Below are positions 29,801 to 37,069 of a stretch of DNA of 64,000 nt, piece by piece. A program made the translations under genes and the position numbers. Under the pieces are notes generated by a model. It was not told the origin of the DNA and ran no database searches. It saw nothing but the letters and a program-made list of their open reading frames with translations. Origin of the DNA: Desulfopila sp. IMCC35008 (lineage in GTDB: Bacteria > Desulfobacterota > Desulfobulbia > Desulfobulbales > Desulfocapsaceae); assembly GCF_010646885.2 (NCBI RefSeq), contig NZ_CP050700.1, positions 4,676,501-4,740,500 on the forward strand, given 5' to 3'. The stretch's first letter is position 1; each line of letters starts with the position of its first letter.

Positions 29801-30221
29801 CGGTGGAGACGATATAATCAGCGGTGGCGAAGGTAATGACAACCTGGAAGGTGGCATTGGAAACGACATTATCGATGGTGGAACCGGAAGTGACGCACTT
29901 TATGGCGATGAAGGAAACGACATACTCATCGGCGATAGCGGTGATGATCAACTCATAGGCGGATACGGTGAGGACACCCTGGAAGGAAATGCGGGTAATG
30001 ACGACCTGGTAGGCGATGAGATCATTTTCGATGATACCGGTAACTCCATTATCGATGATGGCGATGATGATACCGTGTACGGTGGAGATGACACTGTTGA
30101 CACCGGAACAGCAGATGCAGGAGCCGATGCGACAGACACATCTGGATCAACCGATATCGATTTCGGGGTCGAAGACGATCTTGATATCGACACCCTCATT
30201 CCCCCACCTGATATTGTCTAA
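23814..30221 (+). CDS. Second giant LapA-like type I-secreted adhesin (adhesin 2)
   Basis: A 2135-residue adhesin. The ATG at 23814 is chosen over an upstream in-frame start because a purine-rich AAGGGGGGGG precedes it and the product then begins MVATQVNSQG, parallel to adhesin 1. The retention module (residues 1-155) carries a doubled LapG-type motif, TAAG-PAAG at 121-128. A lectin-like or PPC-like beta segment spans about 225-370. T1SS-143-like repeats follow, all divergent from one another, and a DUF4114-like segment (VRIEDLNFGDHDFDD near residue 1372). RTX repeats are at about 1970-2075, and the C-terminus DIDTLIPPPDIV matches adhesin 1. It lacks the VWA domain, so the two adhesins probably bind different partners while sharing one exporter and one release protease. 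Confidence 0.92.
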   Translation: MVATQVNSQGSAVQPIGTAMIVYGTVKAESVQGITRTLQPNSPIFPNDRITTGSDGMISIVFGDAARTQLDLGRMSDMTIDEDVFPGDMPVDIAEAAMEVEQIQQALLEGEFDPTQDLEATAAGPAAGAASDGGGISSVRFFLTAEEVTPESGAETIGIGYNFLDPDPPVLDLEPTPIITAFAAPPAEPTPDIPELIPPPPPPPPPVVTLDINRVVEEEAMDEGVQYFATIFEIEGTGESTVDEWFFTVEGGSKPVSFNILTEHSFPWQSEWQDLNSDHLDGDPGQENLNSFLTLWKDDGSGSFTIPVNVSFGSNPYGPGGIDTSTSWADPAFGDVLDPGEYVLKIADQYWDGSYDTGPYQIRITGEITITQIPDGGYITSMPDQYNSGTIPSVSDGNPDQDDIISDDLQPDSAVVSGNLNDGLTGATGTWSITMAGALPNLVSQGTPIVYFPNSTNPNMIEARAYDYGMTDGGESGYRVVFTFEVVASGDYTFTLYDQLDNVSPGYVGPGGTILTEKDPDAPLAEENLEMVIYNGDDPPTSWVNTIDFSQNLLLNGAQLFPPGSFTIQSIDDIPVATNNCGGIWGKVEEDGMQMGQSDEGNQYWDPDTSPPLVSDPDLSTGAKSPWDDNSEDEIWDGNSIASLFKVGADEFNQQREQAPAEAEYGISSDPDLLEELPQLWSQGEQVEYKVVGNTLVAYVPGEEPEPAEGGLETVSQEIVNGTEDRVVFTLTVHTDGSWYFDLDDQLDHVDQTWAAAWENKMLRVGDNAEETIGISGLDFSSILTATDFDGDTIVGAVPGKFVLVIEDDIPKVCDPRCLEVSESALEEIDVATGDDTGTGDAPLIGPVLTGNFLTDGNIIAGSDEFANGLVEISVNGESLLLGTTTPGSITVYGDLSGAGDHISGKAGQLTISSDGSWEYRLIDNTTEHDDTIIGSDGDGDRGYADTKLDSFNIWVTDYDGDSVKLDFDVKVLDDGPKIEIGEVRPLSGEVQEDALGNTTANPANNNDPDSSTGNLDDDDPPGTSQETDTTTINLGSLVPASAVDYGADGFGSSQFSIVGIDESSPYLSTHTSSHMQIWYFKVGNTIEARTSGTPGDPDPSGNLIFTAELSTTSGEVTFNLNDQMDHSPNLNPADRDEATLTIDDLGQFIEYEVTDGDGDKASVNFEGLLNIYVENDVPEVIETAQYFYVSEYAGYNNTIGTYVLDDDGNPEFVKLILPQTNAVANWAQAGTGDLDNPGPVNPYSFDLSGEANSGPYHYTPGVDLGSYEGGTKIFIVANGGHSLDGESELRFDDGVLQSLVNGTWVDVTTLTNVQGVYLMDAEFDSPAPDYWGRGPAPDDLNHFTDQWAVTFGPGPYAGEFINEVPEYGGEVRIEDLNFGDHDFDDTVLRIEKGPVVSESHLDTTTSNPEDGGTKKDPYSTTVVNGNFFAASLAGIQFMTGADEPLTLNISSQGIFTPEEFVDINDPNDTNVEIDIINGGLKGSSQLINSDAGTLEIWENGDWQYTLIDNTLIHPDNDKGSVDKHDGDYDRYAADQVQDVFAITATDKDGDFVDTDFIVNINDDGPQIGTPQDSVMASTYLIEPIPQGVPTLAVAAHNDALVPINELTADLSVDYGADGPGGIELNLVEGAKVMAKVDGDMQQIHVLQDGALIWHQESADTWSAVTDWGAKAFTVSVNEANGTYSVQLFLELEGTGGTTIINFGDNLNGGNPDLAVFGDGDEIATTATTVTYGNSIFLLAQGSQDLAGDFGGDATPYSGTDTFGTDSDKDTTINYSNQGIGVGGGAKIDDIGDEAGRPSEILSLKFLSQVEVETGHKGDYVTGTTMAITSATVLLDHIGYDDTAYFSLWKSGVQVSGELSYSPTTTEAKTGGGSSSIDLAVTFSSDDVVADASNPNLEFDEIRFETGSNYRVVAVEINEDVDGFDQTIIIPFEVTDGDGDTVEDTFSITFDGTGAIDAKEADMADGDLSTEGMVISGSSDSDIIIGTDYDDTVNGGGGDDIISGGEGNDNLEGGIGNDIIDGGTGSDALYGDEGNDILIGDSGDDQLIGGYGEDTLEGNAGNDDLVGDEIIFDDTGNSIIDDGDDDTVYGGDDTVDTGTADAGADATDTSGSTDIDFGVEDDLDIDTLIPPPDIV
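24174..24197 (+). other. Tandem LapG-type cleavage motif in adhesin 2 (TAAG-PAAG)
   Basis: Encodes residues 121-128, two consecutive (T/P)AAG motifs. Either di-alanine could be the LapG cut site; the duplication may give redundancy. Confidence 0.65.
29728..30030 (+). repeat. RTX calcium-binding nonapeptide repeats, adhesin 2
   Basis: About ten GGxGNDxxx-type units (for example GGEGNDNLEGGIGNDII) precede the C-terminal secretion signal. Confidence 0.9.
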
Positions 30222-30244
30222 TTTCAATAACTAAACCTTTAACA

Positions 30245-30284
30245 AGAACGAGCCGTTCCGGGAGATCCCGGAACGGCTCGTTCT
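30245..30284. terminator. Bidirectional terminator-like palindrome between adhesin 2 and the LuxR-type gene
   Basis: An almost perfect 40-bp palindrome with 19-bp arms (AGAACGAGCCGTTCCGGGA and its complement) sits in the 89-bp gap between convergent genes. T-tracts are weak on both sides, but the stem is very stable. Confidence 0.8.
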
Positions 30285-30310
30285 GATTCTATATGAGCTT
30301 TTGCAGTGTA

Positions 30311-30949
30311 CTATCCAGTTCCCTTTCTCATTAACAACGCCAGATTCAGCCGCCCTTTTGTCTGAGTTTTACTGTAAATAGAACTTAAGTGTGATTTCAC
30401 GGTTCTCTCGGTAATTTCTAACTGAGCCGCTATTTCACCATTAGAAAGCCCATCCGCGATAAGTACAGCAATCTGATACTCCCTCTTGGAGAGCCCGGAC
30501 AATGCCTGGTTGTCCTGAATATCCTCTCCACCTTCTCCCACCTTCCCTGCTCCGGCAGGAACACTTTTTATCAAGTACTGCATCAGTGAACTGCCCACCC
30601 ACGCCAGACCCGATTCCACCGCTTCGACTGCTGCCCGCAGGCGGGGTTTCGCAATATACGTATTTGCATACCCCACGCAGCCAAGGTAAAGACAGCCGGC
30701 CCCCTCCTGATCATCCGGCCGATCTGCCAGCACAAACAACTTCACGCCAGCGACACGTCCCGCCAATTCTTTGAGCTGCCCCATATCTATCATGTTACGA
30801 TGGATGAGGATCATCTCAACCCGAAACTGTTTCAGAACCGAGTACATCTGCTCCACAGAGTCAGCCTGGTGGACCTGCCAATCCGGATGGAGGGCCTCAA
30901 ACCACTTATTTCGAACCGTATCGTTTCTACTACATAACAGAATTGCCAT
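30311..30949 (-). CDS. LuxR-family regulator with degenerate receiver domain
   Basis: A 212-residue protein laid out as a NarL-type response regulator. Residues 1-120 form a receiver-like fold, but the acidic pair after strand 1 is missing (LLCSRND) and the phospho-acceptor position reads ILIHRN rather than LxD, so phosphorylation is unlikely. The C-terminus (about 150-205) is a LuxR/GerE helix-turn-helix (LSKREYQIAVLIADGLSNGEIA...ITERTVKSHLSSIYSKT). LuxR-type regulators accompany LapA-type adhesin loci in several genera. It ends next to adhesin 2 and lies 3 bp beyond the lapC stop, so it is probably the last gene of the lapB-lapC operon; control of adhesin expression is inferred. Confidence 0.85.
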   Translation of the reverse strand: MAILLCSRNDTVRNKWFEALHPDWQVHQADSVEQMYSVLKQFRVEMILIHRNMIDMGQLKELAGRVAGVKLFVLADRPDDQEGAGCLYLGCVGYANTYIAKPRLRAAVEAVESGLAWVGSSLMQYLIKSVPAGAGKVGEGGEDIQDNQALSGLSKREYQIAVLIADGLSNGEIAAQLEITERTVKSHLSSIYSKTQTKGRLNLALLMRKGTG

Positions 30950-30952
30950 ATC

Positions 30953-32347
30953 TCATCTCTCACGAAGTGCCATATGTCTGGCCCGCAGGACGGGCTTTAA
31001 GAGATACGACAAGATTGTTTTTTTGCCGGTGAGGATGTCGACGGTTGTGACCATTCCAGGGATGATCGGCATCGGGCCATCCTTGCCATCCAAAAAATTC
31101 TTGTTTGTCCTGACCCTGACAATATAAAAACTGTTCCCCTTCTCGTCTGCAATAGAGTCGGCACTGATCTGCTCAAGTTCGGCTTCCAACCCGCCGTAGA
31201 TGGTAAAGTCATAGGCAGTGAACTTGACCATGGCCTTTTGCTTGGGTCTCAAGAACGCGATATCAGAAGGTTTGATCTGTGTTTCCACCAGCAGGGTATC
31301 TTCCAGCGGCACAATTTCGACAAGATTCATACCTGGCTGCACTACGCCTCCCACCGTATTGACCAACACCTGTTTGACCGTGCCATATACTGGTGATCGA
31401 ACCGCAGTTCTATCCAGCCTGTCGGCTAACGCCGTCTCCACTGCAGACATCGCCTCCAGTTCAACCTCCACTTCATTCAATTCTCTCTTGGCAGCGTTGG
31501 TGAACTTTAACCGCTCCTCGCGGATAACCTTCTTTGCCTCGTTCAGTTTTGATTCGACCCTCGGAATAGCCAGCCTGGTTGCCGCAATATCCCCGAGCAT
31601 GGAAGACGCTTCCCGCTCAAGACGCAGCACCTCAACTTCGGAGACTGCCCCCTGCTCCACCAGTGGCTTGGTAAGGTCAATTTCCCTCTTGAGCAGCCTG
31701 TATGTCCTGTTCAACTCCCGGTTTTCTTCTTTTAGTTCAGTAAGCTCCTGTTTCCGCTGTATTACCTGCTCCTCAAGCACATCAATAGTGGCGTCAAGCT
31801 CCCCCTTACGAGAAAGATAGAGCTGGATTTCCCGTGAGGCAATTTCGGGTCTTTTTTCAAAAATGAGCTTGGGAATCTCCATTTCCTTGCCTGCTGTCTC
31901 CGCACGAAGACGTGCAGCCCTGGCCTGTAAAGCCAGATATTTGAGTCTCGATTCCTGATACGGGGCAGAGAACCTGGTCTCATCCAGCCGCATCAACAGC
32001 TGCCCTTTTTTTACAATATCGCCGACCCGCACATGAAGTTCCTCGAGTATTCCACCCTCAAGGTTCTGCACCACCTGAATCTGGCTCGACGGGATCACTT
32101 TCCCCATGCCTCTTGTTACTTCCTCAATCTCGGAGGTATACATCCAGGCCACCACGAGAATAAACAACAGCAAGGTCAACCAGACGATGGCCCGGCCTCC
32201 CTTGGGAGACTGAATCAGGATAGTTGTCCGCACATCTGAGATTAAATCAGGATCCCTCACCTCCCTGGCGTGGGCATAGAGCTGCGTCGACTTATTCTCG
32301 CTGGTAACTTTAGGCGCTGCAGGTGGTTGATTCTTTTTTTCGGTCAC
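30953..32347 (-). CDS. lapC: Type I secretion periplasmic adaptor (LapC, HlyD family)
   Basis: A 464-residue membrane-fusion protein that bridges the inner-membrane ABC exporter and the outer-membrane channel. A short cytoplasmic N-terminus (about 55 residues) is followed by one membrane helix (AIVWLTLLLFILVVAWMYT). A biotinyl-lipoyl-like segment follows (VVQNLEGGILEELHVRVGDIVKKGQ), then a long alpha-hairpin rich in E, K and R (about 130-290), and a C-terminal beta-barrel ending in PGMVTTVDILTGKKTILSYLLKP, the HlyD signature. It begins 11 bp after the lapB stop. Confidence 0.93.
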   Translation of the reverse strand: MTEKKNQPPAAPKVTSENKSTQLYAHAREVRDPDLISDVRTTILIQSPKGGRAIVWLTLLLFILVVAWMYTSEIEEVTRGMGKVIPSSQIQVVQNLEGGILEELHVRVGDIVKKGQLLMRLDETRFSAPYQESRLKYLALQARAARLRAETAGKEMEIPKLIFEKRPEIASREIQLYLSRKGELDATIDVLEEQVIQRKQELTELKEENRELNRTYRLLKREIDLTKPLVEQGAVSEVEVLRLEREASSMLGDIAATRLAIPRVESKLNEAKKVIREERLKFTNAAKRELNEVEVELEAMSAVETALADRLDRTAVRSPVYGTVKQVLVNTVGGVVQPGMNLVEIVPLEDTLLVETQIKPSDIAFLRPKQKAMVKFTAYDFTIYGGLEAELEQISADSIADEKGNSFYIVRVRTNKNFLDGKDGPMPIIPGMVTTVDILTGKKTILSYLLKPVLRARHMALRER

Positions 32348-32358
32348 GTTTCTACCCG

Positions 32359-34530
32359 TTATATATTAAGCTGCCCGTTTTTCAGGGCTTCGAGAATATG
32401 TTCTTTAGGTCCGTCGGCACGGACAACTCCCTGATCCAGCACAATTACTCTTTCAACCATGGCTAAAAGCGATGCCCGGTGAGTGATCAGCACCAGGGTT
32501 TTACCTGGCAGTATCTCACTGAGTTTTCCTCGCAACATCCCTTCGGTCTTGGCGTCCATATGGCTGGATGGTTCATCCAGAATCATGACCTGGGGATCCA
32601 GGAGCAATGCCCGGGCCATAGCCACGATCTGCCGCTGTCCGCCGGAGAGGACCCTCCCCTGCTCTCCCACCGGCATGTCAAAACCCATGGGGTGTCGTTT
32701 TATAATCTCCGAAACCCCGGAAAGCTCTGCCGCACGAAGTATATCAGCATCCCGGGCCAAATCGCAACCAAGTACAATATTGTCCCGCACACTCCCCCTG
32801 AAAAGAGTTACATCCTGAGGTACACAGCCGATAAACCGGCGCAGTTCTCCAGGATCGATCTGGTGAATATCCGTTCCATCTATCGCCACAATTCCACTCT
32901 CCGGTTCATACAGGCCAAGCATCATCTTGCCCATAGTGGTTTTACCCGAACCGACAGTGCCGATAATACCCACTCTCTCTCCCGGCCCAATAGTCAACGA
33001 TACATCCTTTAAGGCTTTTACGTTCTGATCCGGATAGGTGAAGCAAACATCCTTAAACTCTATTGCTCCCTTTAGTTCTGAACGGTGCAGGAATGTTTTG
33101 TTCAGGGGGCGCTCAACCGGCATTTCCATCACCTGCTGCAGGGTCTCGAGAGCTGTCTTAGCCCGATGATAACGGGTGGTCAGCCCAACTACCTGGGCAA
33201 TCGGGGCAATAGCCTGCCGGGTAAGAATCACGATAGCTATCAACCCACCCTGGGACATCTCCCCTTTCGAGATCACATACACTCCGGCAATAACAACCGC
33301 CACAACCGTAAGGCTCTGGACGAAATTGGCCAGATGATTAACCGAAGTGGAGAGAAAACGGGACCGGGCGCTATGGGTCGAGATATGGCCAACAGCCTCT
33401 TCCCAGGTATTCTGAATCTTACTTTCAGCACCTAGTATTTTAAGTGTTTCCAAACCATTAAGCCCCTCAACCAATACCGCATTTTTTCGAGCAGAGGCAT
33501 GAAATGTCTCTTCAACCGATTTTTTGAGGGGCATCTGGATAAACAGCGCATAAACAAGCAGAATAACAATGGCTGAAACATGTATGACCACTACGTTTCC
33601 TGCCAGATACCAGATGGCAAAGAGACCGAGAAATACAAAAGGCAGGTCTACCAACGCTGTAATGGAGAGTGACGTAATAAAGTCACGTACACTGTCGAAT
33701 TGCTGGATTTTATTGGCAAACGATCCGATGGAATCAGGGCGCGAGGACATCTTGAGGCCCAGGACCTTTTCAAAAATCACCGACGATATCTCAAGACTTG
33801 CCTTTTTACCCGCCTCATCAATAAAATAGCCGCGCAGCCCACGCATAAGAAGCGAGAAGATATAGACGATACCGATACCTATCGCCAAGACCCACAACGT
33901 CTCAAAAGCGTTATTCGGGATAACCCTGTCATAAACGTTGAGGATAAAAAAAGGCGTCAGCAAGCCAAAAACATTTATCAGAAAGGAGGCAAGCAGCACG
34001 TCCCGGTAGATTCGCCACGAACTAAAAAGCGTCCCCCAAAACCAGTGCTTTTTCCGGCCCGCCATCTCCGACGCACTCTGTTCTTCTTTTCTATACTCGG
34101 GATGAGCAAAGATGGCATAACCGGTGTATTCCGGAGAAAGTTCCTCCAAATCCACAACTTCACGTGCACCATCCGCTTCCGGCAGAAGTATAGTCGCTGT
34201 TTTGTTTACCTTATCTACCTTTGTCAGGACCACCGCACGATTTTCCTGTAACAGCAGGATGCATGGCAGCTCCAGATTATTCATCCTGGAAAGTGGTCGC
34301 TGCAACACACGCGATATCAGCCCTGCCCGCAAAGCCGCACGGGAAAACAACTTGACCGTGAGCCGGTTGTTGACAAGAGGCAAACCGGCCCGAACAGTGG
34401 TCCTGGAAACCGGTCTATCTTGAATTTTTGCCAGTATTACCAGGCAATCAGTTAACGGGTCATCAATGACATCACTGTCGCCGCTGAGTTTCCAGTTGTC
34501 CTTATTTTTAGTCGTGATCTTTGTTTTCAT
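32359..34530 (-). CDS. lapB: Type I secretion ABC transporter (LapB)
   Basis: A 723-residue exporter that powers secretion of the LapA-like adhesins. The N-terminal about 140 residues form a C39-like domain (DPLTDCLVILAKIQDRPVS) as in LapB; whether a working catalytic triad exists is doubtful, and in relatives this domain binds substrate rather than cleaving it. Five to six membrane helices follow (about 165-430). The ATPase domain has Walker A (GTVGSGKTT), signature LSGGQRQ, Walker B (VMILDEPSS) and the switch histidine (LITHRAS). The ATG at 34530 is preferred to the TTG two codons upstream; no strong ribosome site is visible for either. Confidence 0.94.
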   Translation of the reverse strand: MKTKITTKNKDNWKLSGDSDVIDDPLTDCLVILAKIQDRPVSRTTVRAGLPLVNNRLTVKLFSRAALRAGLISRVLQRPLSRMNNLELPCILLLQENRAVVLTKVDKVNKTATILLPEADGAREVVDLEELSPEYTGYAIFAHPEYRKEEQSASEMAGRKKHWFWGTLFSSWRIYRDVLLASFLINVFGLLTPFFILNVYDRVIPNNAFETLWVLAIGIGIVYIFSLLMRGLRGYFIDEAGKKASLEISSVIFEKVLGLKMSSRPDSIGSFANKIQQFDSVRDFITSLSITALVDLPFVFLGLFAIWYLAGNVVVIHVSAIVILLVYALFIQMPLKKSVEETFHASARKNAVLVEGLNGLETLKILGAESKIQNTWEEAVGHISTHSARSRFLSTSVNHLANFVQSLTVVAVVIAGVYVISKGEMSQGGLIAIVILTRQAIAPIAQVVGLTTRYHRAKTALETLQQVMEMPVERPLNKTFLHRSELKGAIEFKDVCFTYPDQNVKALKDVSLTIGPGERVGIIGTVGSGKTTMGKMMLGLYEPESGIVAIDGTDIHQIDPGELRRFIGCVPQDVTLFRGSVRDNIVLGCDLARDADILRAAELSGVSEIIKRHPMGFDMPVGEQGRVLSGGQRQIVAMARALLLDPQVMILDEPSSHMDAKTEGMLRGKLSEILPGKTLVLITHRASLLAMVERVIVLDQGVVRADGPKEHILEALKNGQLNI

Positions 34531-34742
34531 AAACAAATAGTATTACAATATCCGAAGAAGCTACCGTTTCCCTGCCTGGAGATCGTGATCTTCTCTATCT
34601 ATCTGACAGTACTTATAATACAGTAAATCATAATATTGAGAACGAAGTCAATGCAAGGGCTACATGAAAATCAGGTTCTATATTATGTAACAATAGGTAC
34701 TGCAAAGACAAATGAAAGCAGACAATCCCAAAAGGTGAAAAT

Positions 34743-35069
34743 ATGCTGTATGCCGAACGTAACGAACAAGGAGAAATAACAGCCATACGTACCAGCCCCG
34801 TTGAGCCTGGACAAGATCAGCTAACCGACGATGAGCTTGTTGCTTTTTTAAGCCAATCAGGGGACATCGCCTCATACCAGACCCTGCTCACCCTGATGGA
34901 CACCAGGATCGTCCGTGTTCTGGACGATCTTATCGATGTGTTAGTGGATAAGAACATTATCCGTTTTACCGATCTGCCGGAAGATGCCCGCAAGAAAATA
35001 GGGGACAGGAAACGCATCAGGCAAAAAATGCGGGATGAAATTCAGCTCATGGTGGACGACATCCTTTAG
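34743..35069 (+). CDS. Conserved small protein of Lap loci
   Basis: A 108-residue soluble acidic protein, expressed divergently from lapB. It starts MLYAERNEQGEITAIRTSP and contains a helical core (LLTLMDTRIVRVLDDLIDVLVDKNIIRFTDLPEDARKKI) ending in a basic-acidic helix. It resembles short proteins encoded beside adhesin genes in pseudomonads that are mis-annotated as tryptophan synthase beta-like; there is no catalytic motif for that enzyme. No strong ribosome site is seen (AAAGGTGAAAAT). Its function is unknown; position inside the locus suggests a link to adhesin export or control. Confidence 0.75.
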   Translation: MLYAERNEQGEITAIRTSPVEPGQDQLTDDELVAFLSQSGDIASYQTLLTLMDTRIVRVLDDLIDVLVDKNIIRFTDLPEDARKKIGDRKRIRQKMRDEIQLMVDDIL

Positions 35070-35089
35070 CCACCTTCTCCGTTGCTTCT

Positions 35090-37051
35090 CTATTGCAACC
35101 GGTGCGGTCTCGAGATCAGGAATCCCTGTAGCGCATCAACATTCAGTTCCCTGAACATCTCTGCCTGCTCCTCGGTTTCCACTCCTTCTGCAACGACGCG
35201 GATATCCAGGCTGTGCGCCACCCCGCAGAGAGCACCGATAAAGAAGTGACTGTCACCGCCATGCGCCTGTTTCAACTCTGTAGTATACGCTCTGTCAATC
35301 TTTACATATTCAGGCTGTAACGATTTGAGATAACCGAAATTGGAAAAACTCCGACCGAAATGATCAAGACCGATGTGATGACCATGCTTTCGAATATCGG
35401 CCGAAAAGCGACGCATCACATCCATGTACAGGACAGCACTAAACTCTGCAAACTCAAAAATGAACCGAGGACCCTCCGAAGGCAGATCACGCAAATTATC
35501 CATCACCCACGCATAAAACCCGGGATCGTTCAGCGACGAAGGGCTGACATTCACCGCAATGGACTCCGCCTCGGTCTGGTTTCCCGAAAGGAGAAAAACC
35601 TTTTCGAGTACAATACGATCCAGCCGTGAAATCATCTTAAGACGTTCGGCCAGCGGCACAAAGACCCCCGCACTGACTATTTCACCAGGTGCAAGAGCGA
35701 TCCGAGATAAAATCTCAACATGCAGAAGAGTACTCGTATCTGAACTGCTCACGATATCCTGGGAATACAAAATGATACCCTTTCTATCCAGTACCTGCTC
35801 TAGGGTCTCCTTCCACCAACTCCGACCCTTTACCTGACTTGTGTCTTCATCAAAGAGGCTACTGACAACCCAACGGTTTGGCCCCTGCTGTTGGGCCATC
35901 CGGAGGGCATTGTCCGCTTCAGCCAACAGTTTTGAGGTCGTCGTGCGGACACCGTAGACAACCCCGCCAATATGTGCAATATTTTCAGAACAACCCACAT
36001 CTTCCACTGCAAGTCGCGCCATCATCGTACTGAGGCGTTCCGCCAGATCATCTACATCGTCGGGATTTATTTCCGGCAGGTACACTACAAAAGAACCACC
36101 CGTCAATCGGGCAAGTGCTGCATTGCCAACCCCCTCCGCCTCCTTTTTTACAACGGCAGCCACTCGTTTAAGCAATTCGTCACCGTCTATATAGCCGCGC
36201 TCATCATTTATCTGTTGCAAATCATTCACCTGGAGCAGTAATAATGCCCCTTTGCCGGTACCCTCGGTTACATCCAGACCTGCATCGACCTGTCCGGTAA
36301 TGTATCTTCTGTTTCCAAGTCCTGTCAGTTGATCAATGTACGCATTGGCCCGTAGACTTTCCGCCAGCTGCGACTGTTCACGGAACATCTCCCGGACCTT
36401 ACCCACCATCCGGTTCATCGACTCGACAACTTGCCTTAGCTCCCTGGTTTTTGGCAATTTCTCCTGTAATCGATACTCACGCCGACAAATGGCTTCAGCC
36501 TGCTGTTCCACTCGTTTAAGCGGCCTGAGCAGCAGGCTGAGAACAGCACCTCCAACCATCAGAACAGCCGCGCCCGTCAACAGGAAATAGATGGAAATCT
36601 GCACCACTGTCCGCCACAATGTTGTATACGCATATCCAGGATGGGCGTCGACAAAGAGACGCCCTGCCTGTTTCCATCCTGCCATAACCAAAGACTCAGA
36701 AACCGGTGTCTCCAAAGGAACCAGCTGAACAAACCACCCGGGAACCCCACTGCTCTTGACCTCCAGCATTTTCTCAACCAGGATTGTACCATCCATTTTT
36801 TCTAACCGGATGACCCGGTAATAACCACGGTCAAAAACTGCATTGATCATGGTCTCCGCTGTAGGAATATCGTTTGCCTGCATTGCTGGTGAAAGGGAAA
36901 GCCCCAGCGAGGTGGCTGTATCCTGGGCATGTGATTCGAGTTGGTTAACCAGAAATGTGCGTGTCGACTGCAGCTTCTCAAACCAGACCACTCCGAAAAG
37001 CAGCCCAAAGAGAACCAATGTGGAAAACAGCAGTTGTCTATAGAGTGTCAT
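35090..37051 (-). CDS. lapD: c-di-GMP receptor LapD (degenerate GGDEF-EAL, inner membrane)
   Basis: A 653-residue inside-out signalling protein. Two membrane helices (about 5-23 and 153-175) flank a periplasmic domain with the LapD loop motif GWFVQL near residue 105, which in LapD binds LapG. A HAMP segment follows (LLLRPLKRVEQQ). The GGDEF domain is degenerate (LTGGSF for GGDEF). The EAL domain has EIL for EAL and DHFGRS for the metal-binding DDFGTG, but keeps EGVE and the lysine in PEYVKID. The protein should therefore bind but not make or hydrolyse c-di-GMP, as LapD does. It begins 18 bp after the lapG stop, so lapG-lapD form an operon. Confidence 0.93.
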   Translation of the reverse strand: MTLYRQLLFSTLVLFGLLFGVVWFEKLQSTRTFLVNQLESHAQDTATSLGLSLSPAMQANDIPTAETMINAVFDRGYYRVIRLEKMDGTILVEKMLEVKSSGVPGWFVQLVPLETPVSESLVMAGWKQAGRLFVDAHPGYAYTTLWRTVVQISIYFLLTGAAVLMVGGAVLSLLLRPLKRVEQQAEAICRREYRLQEKLPKTRELRQVVESMNRMVGKVREMFREQSQLAESLRANAYIDQLTGLGNRRYITGQVDAGLDVTEGTGKGALLLLQVNDLQQINDERGYIDGDELLKRVAAVVKKEAEGVGNAALARLTGGSFVVYLPEINPDDVDDLAERLSTMMARLAVEDVGCSENIAHIGGVVYGVRTTTSKLLAEADNALRMAQQQGPNRWVVSSLFDEDTSQVKGRSWWKETLEQVLDRKGIILYSQDIVSSSDTSTLLHVEILSRIALAPGEIVSAGVFVPLAERLKMISRLDRIVLEKVFLLSGNQTEAESIAVNVSPSSLNDPGFYAWVMDNLRDLPSEGPRFIFEFAEFSAVLYMDVMRRFSADIRKHGHHIGLDHFGRSFSNFGYLKSLQPEYVKIDRAYTTELKQAHGGDSHFFIGALCGVAHSLDIRVVAEGVETEEQAEMFRELNVDALQGFLISRPHRLQ

Positions 37052-37069
37052 TATTCCATCCTCGTGTAC

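Noticed and set aside
34743..35069. Tryptophan synthase beta-like enzyme
   Set aside because: Related proteins carry that label in databases as I recall, but there is no PLP lysine motif or enzyme-length domain in 108 residues.
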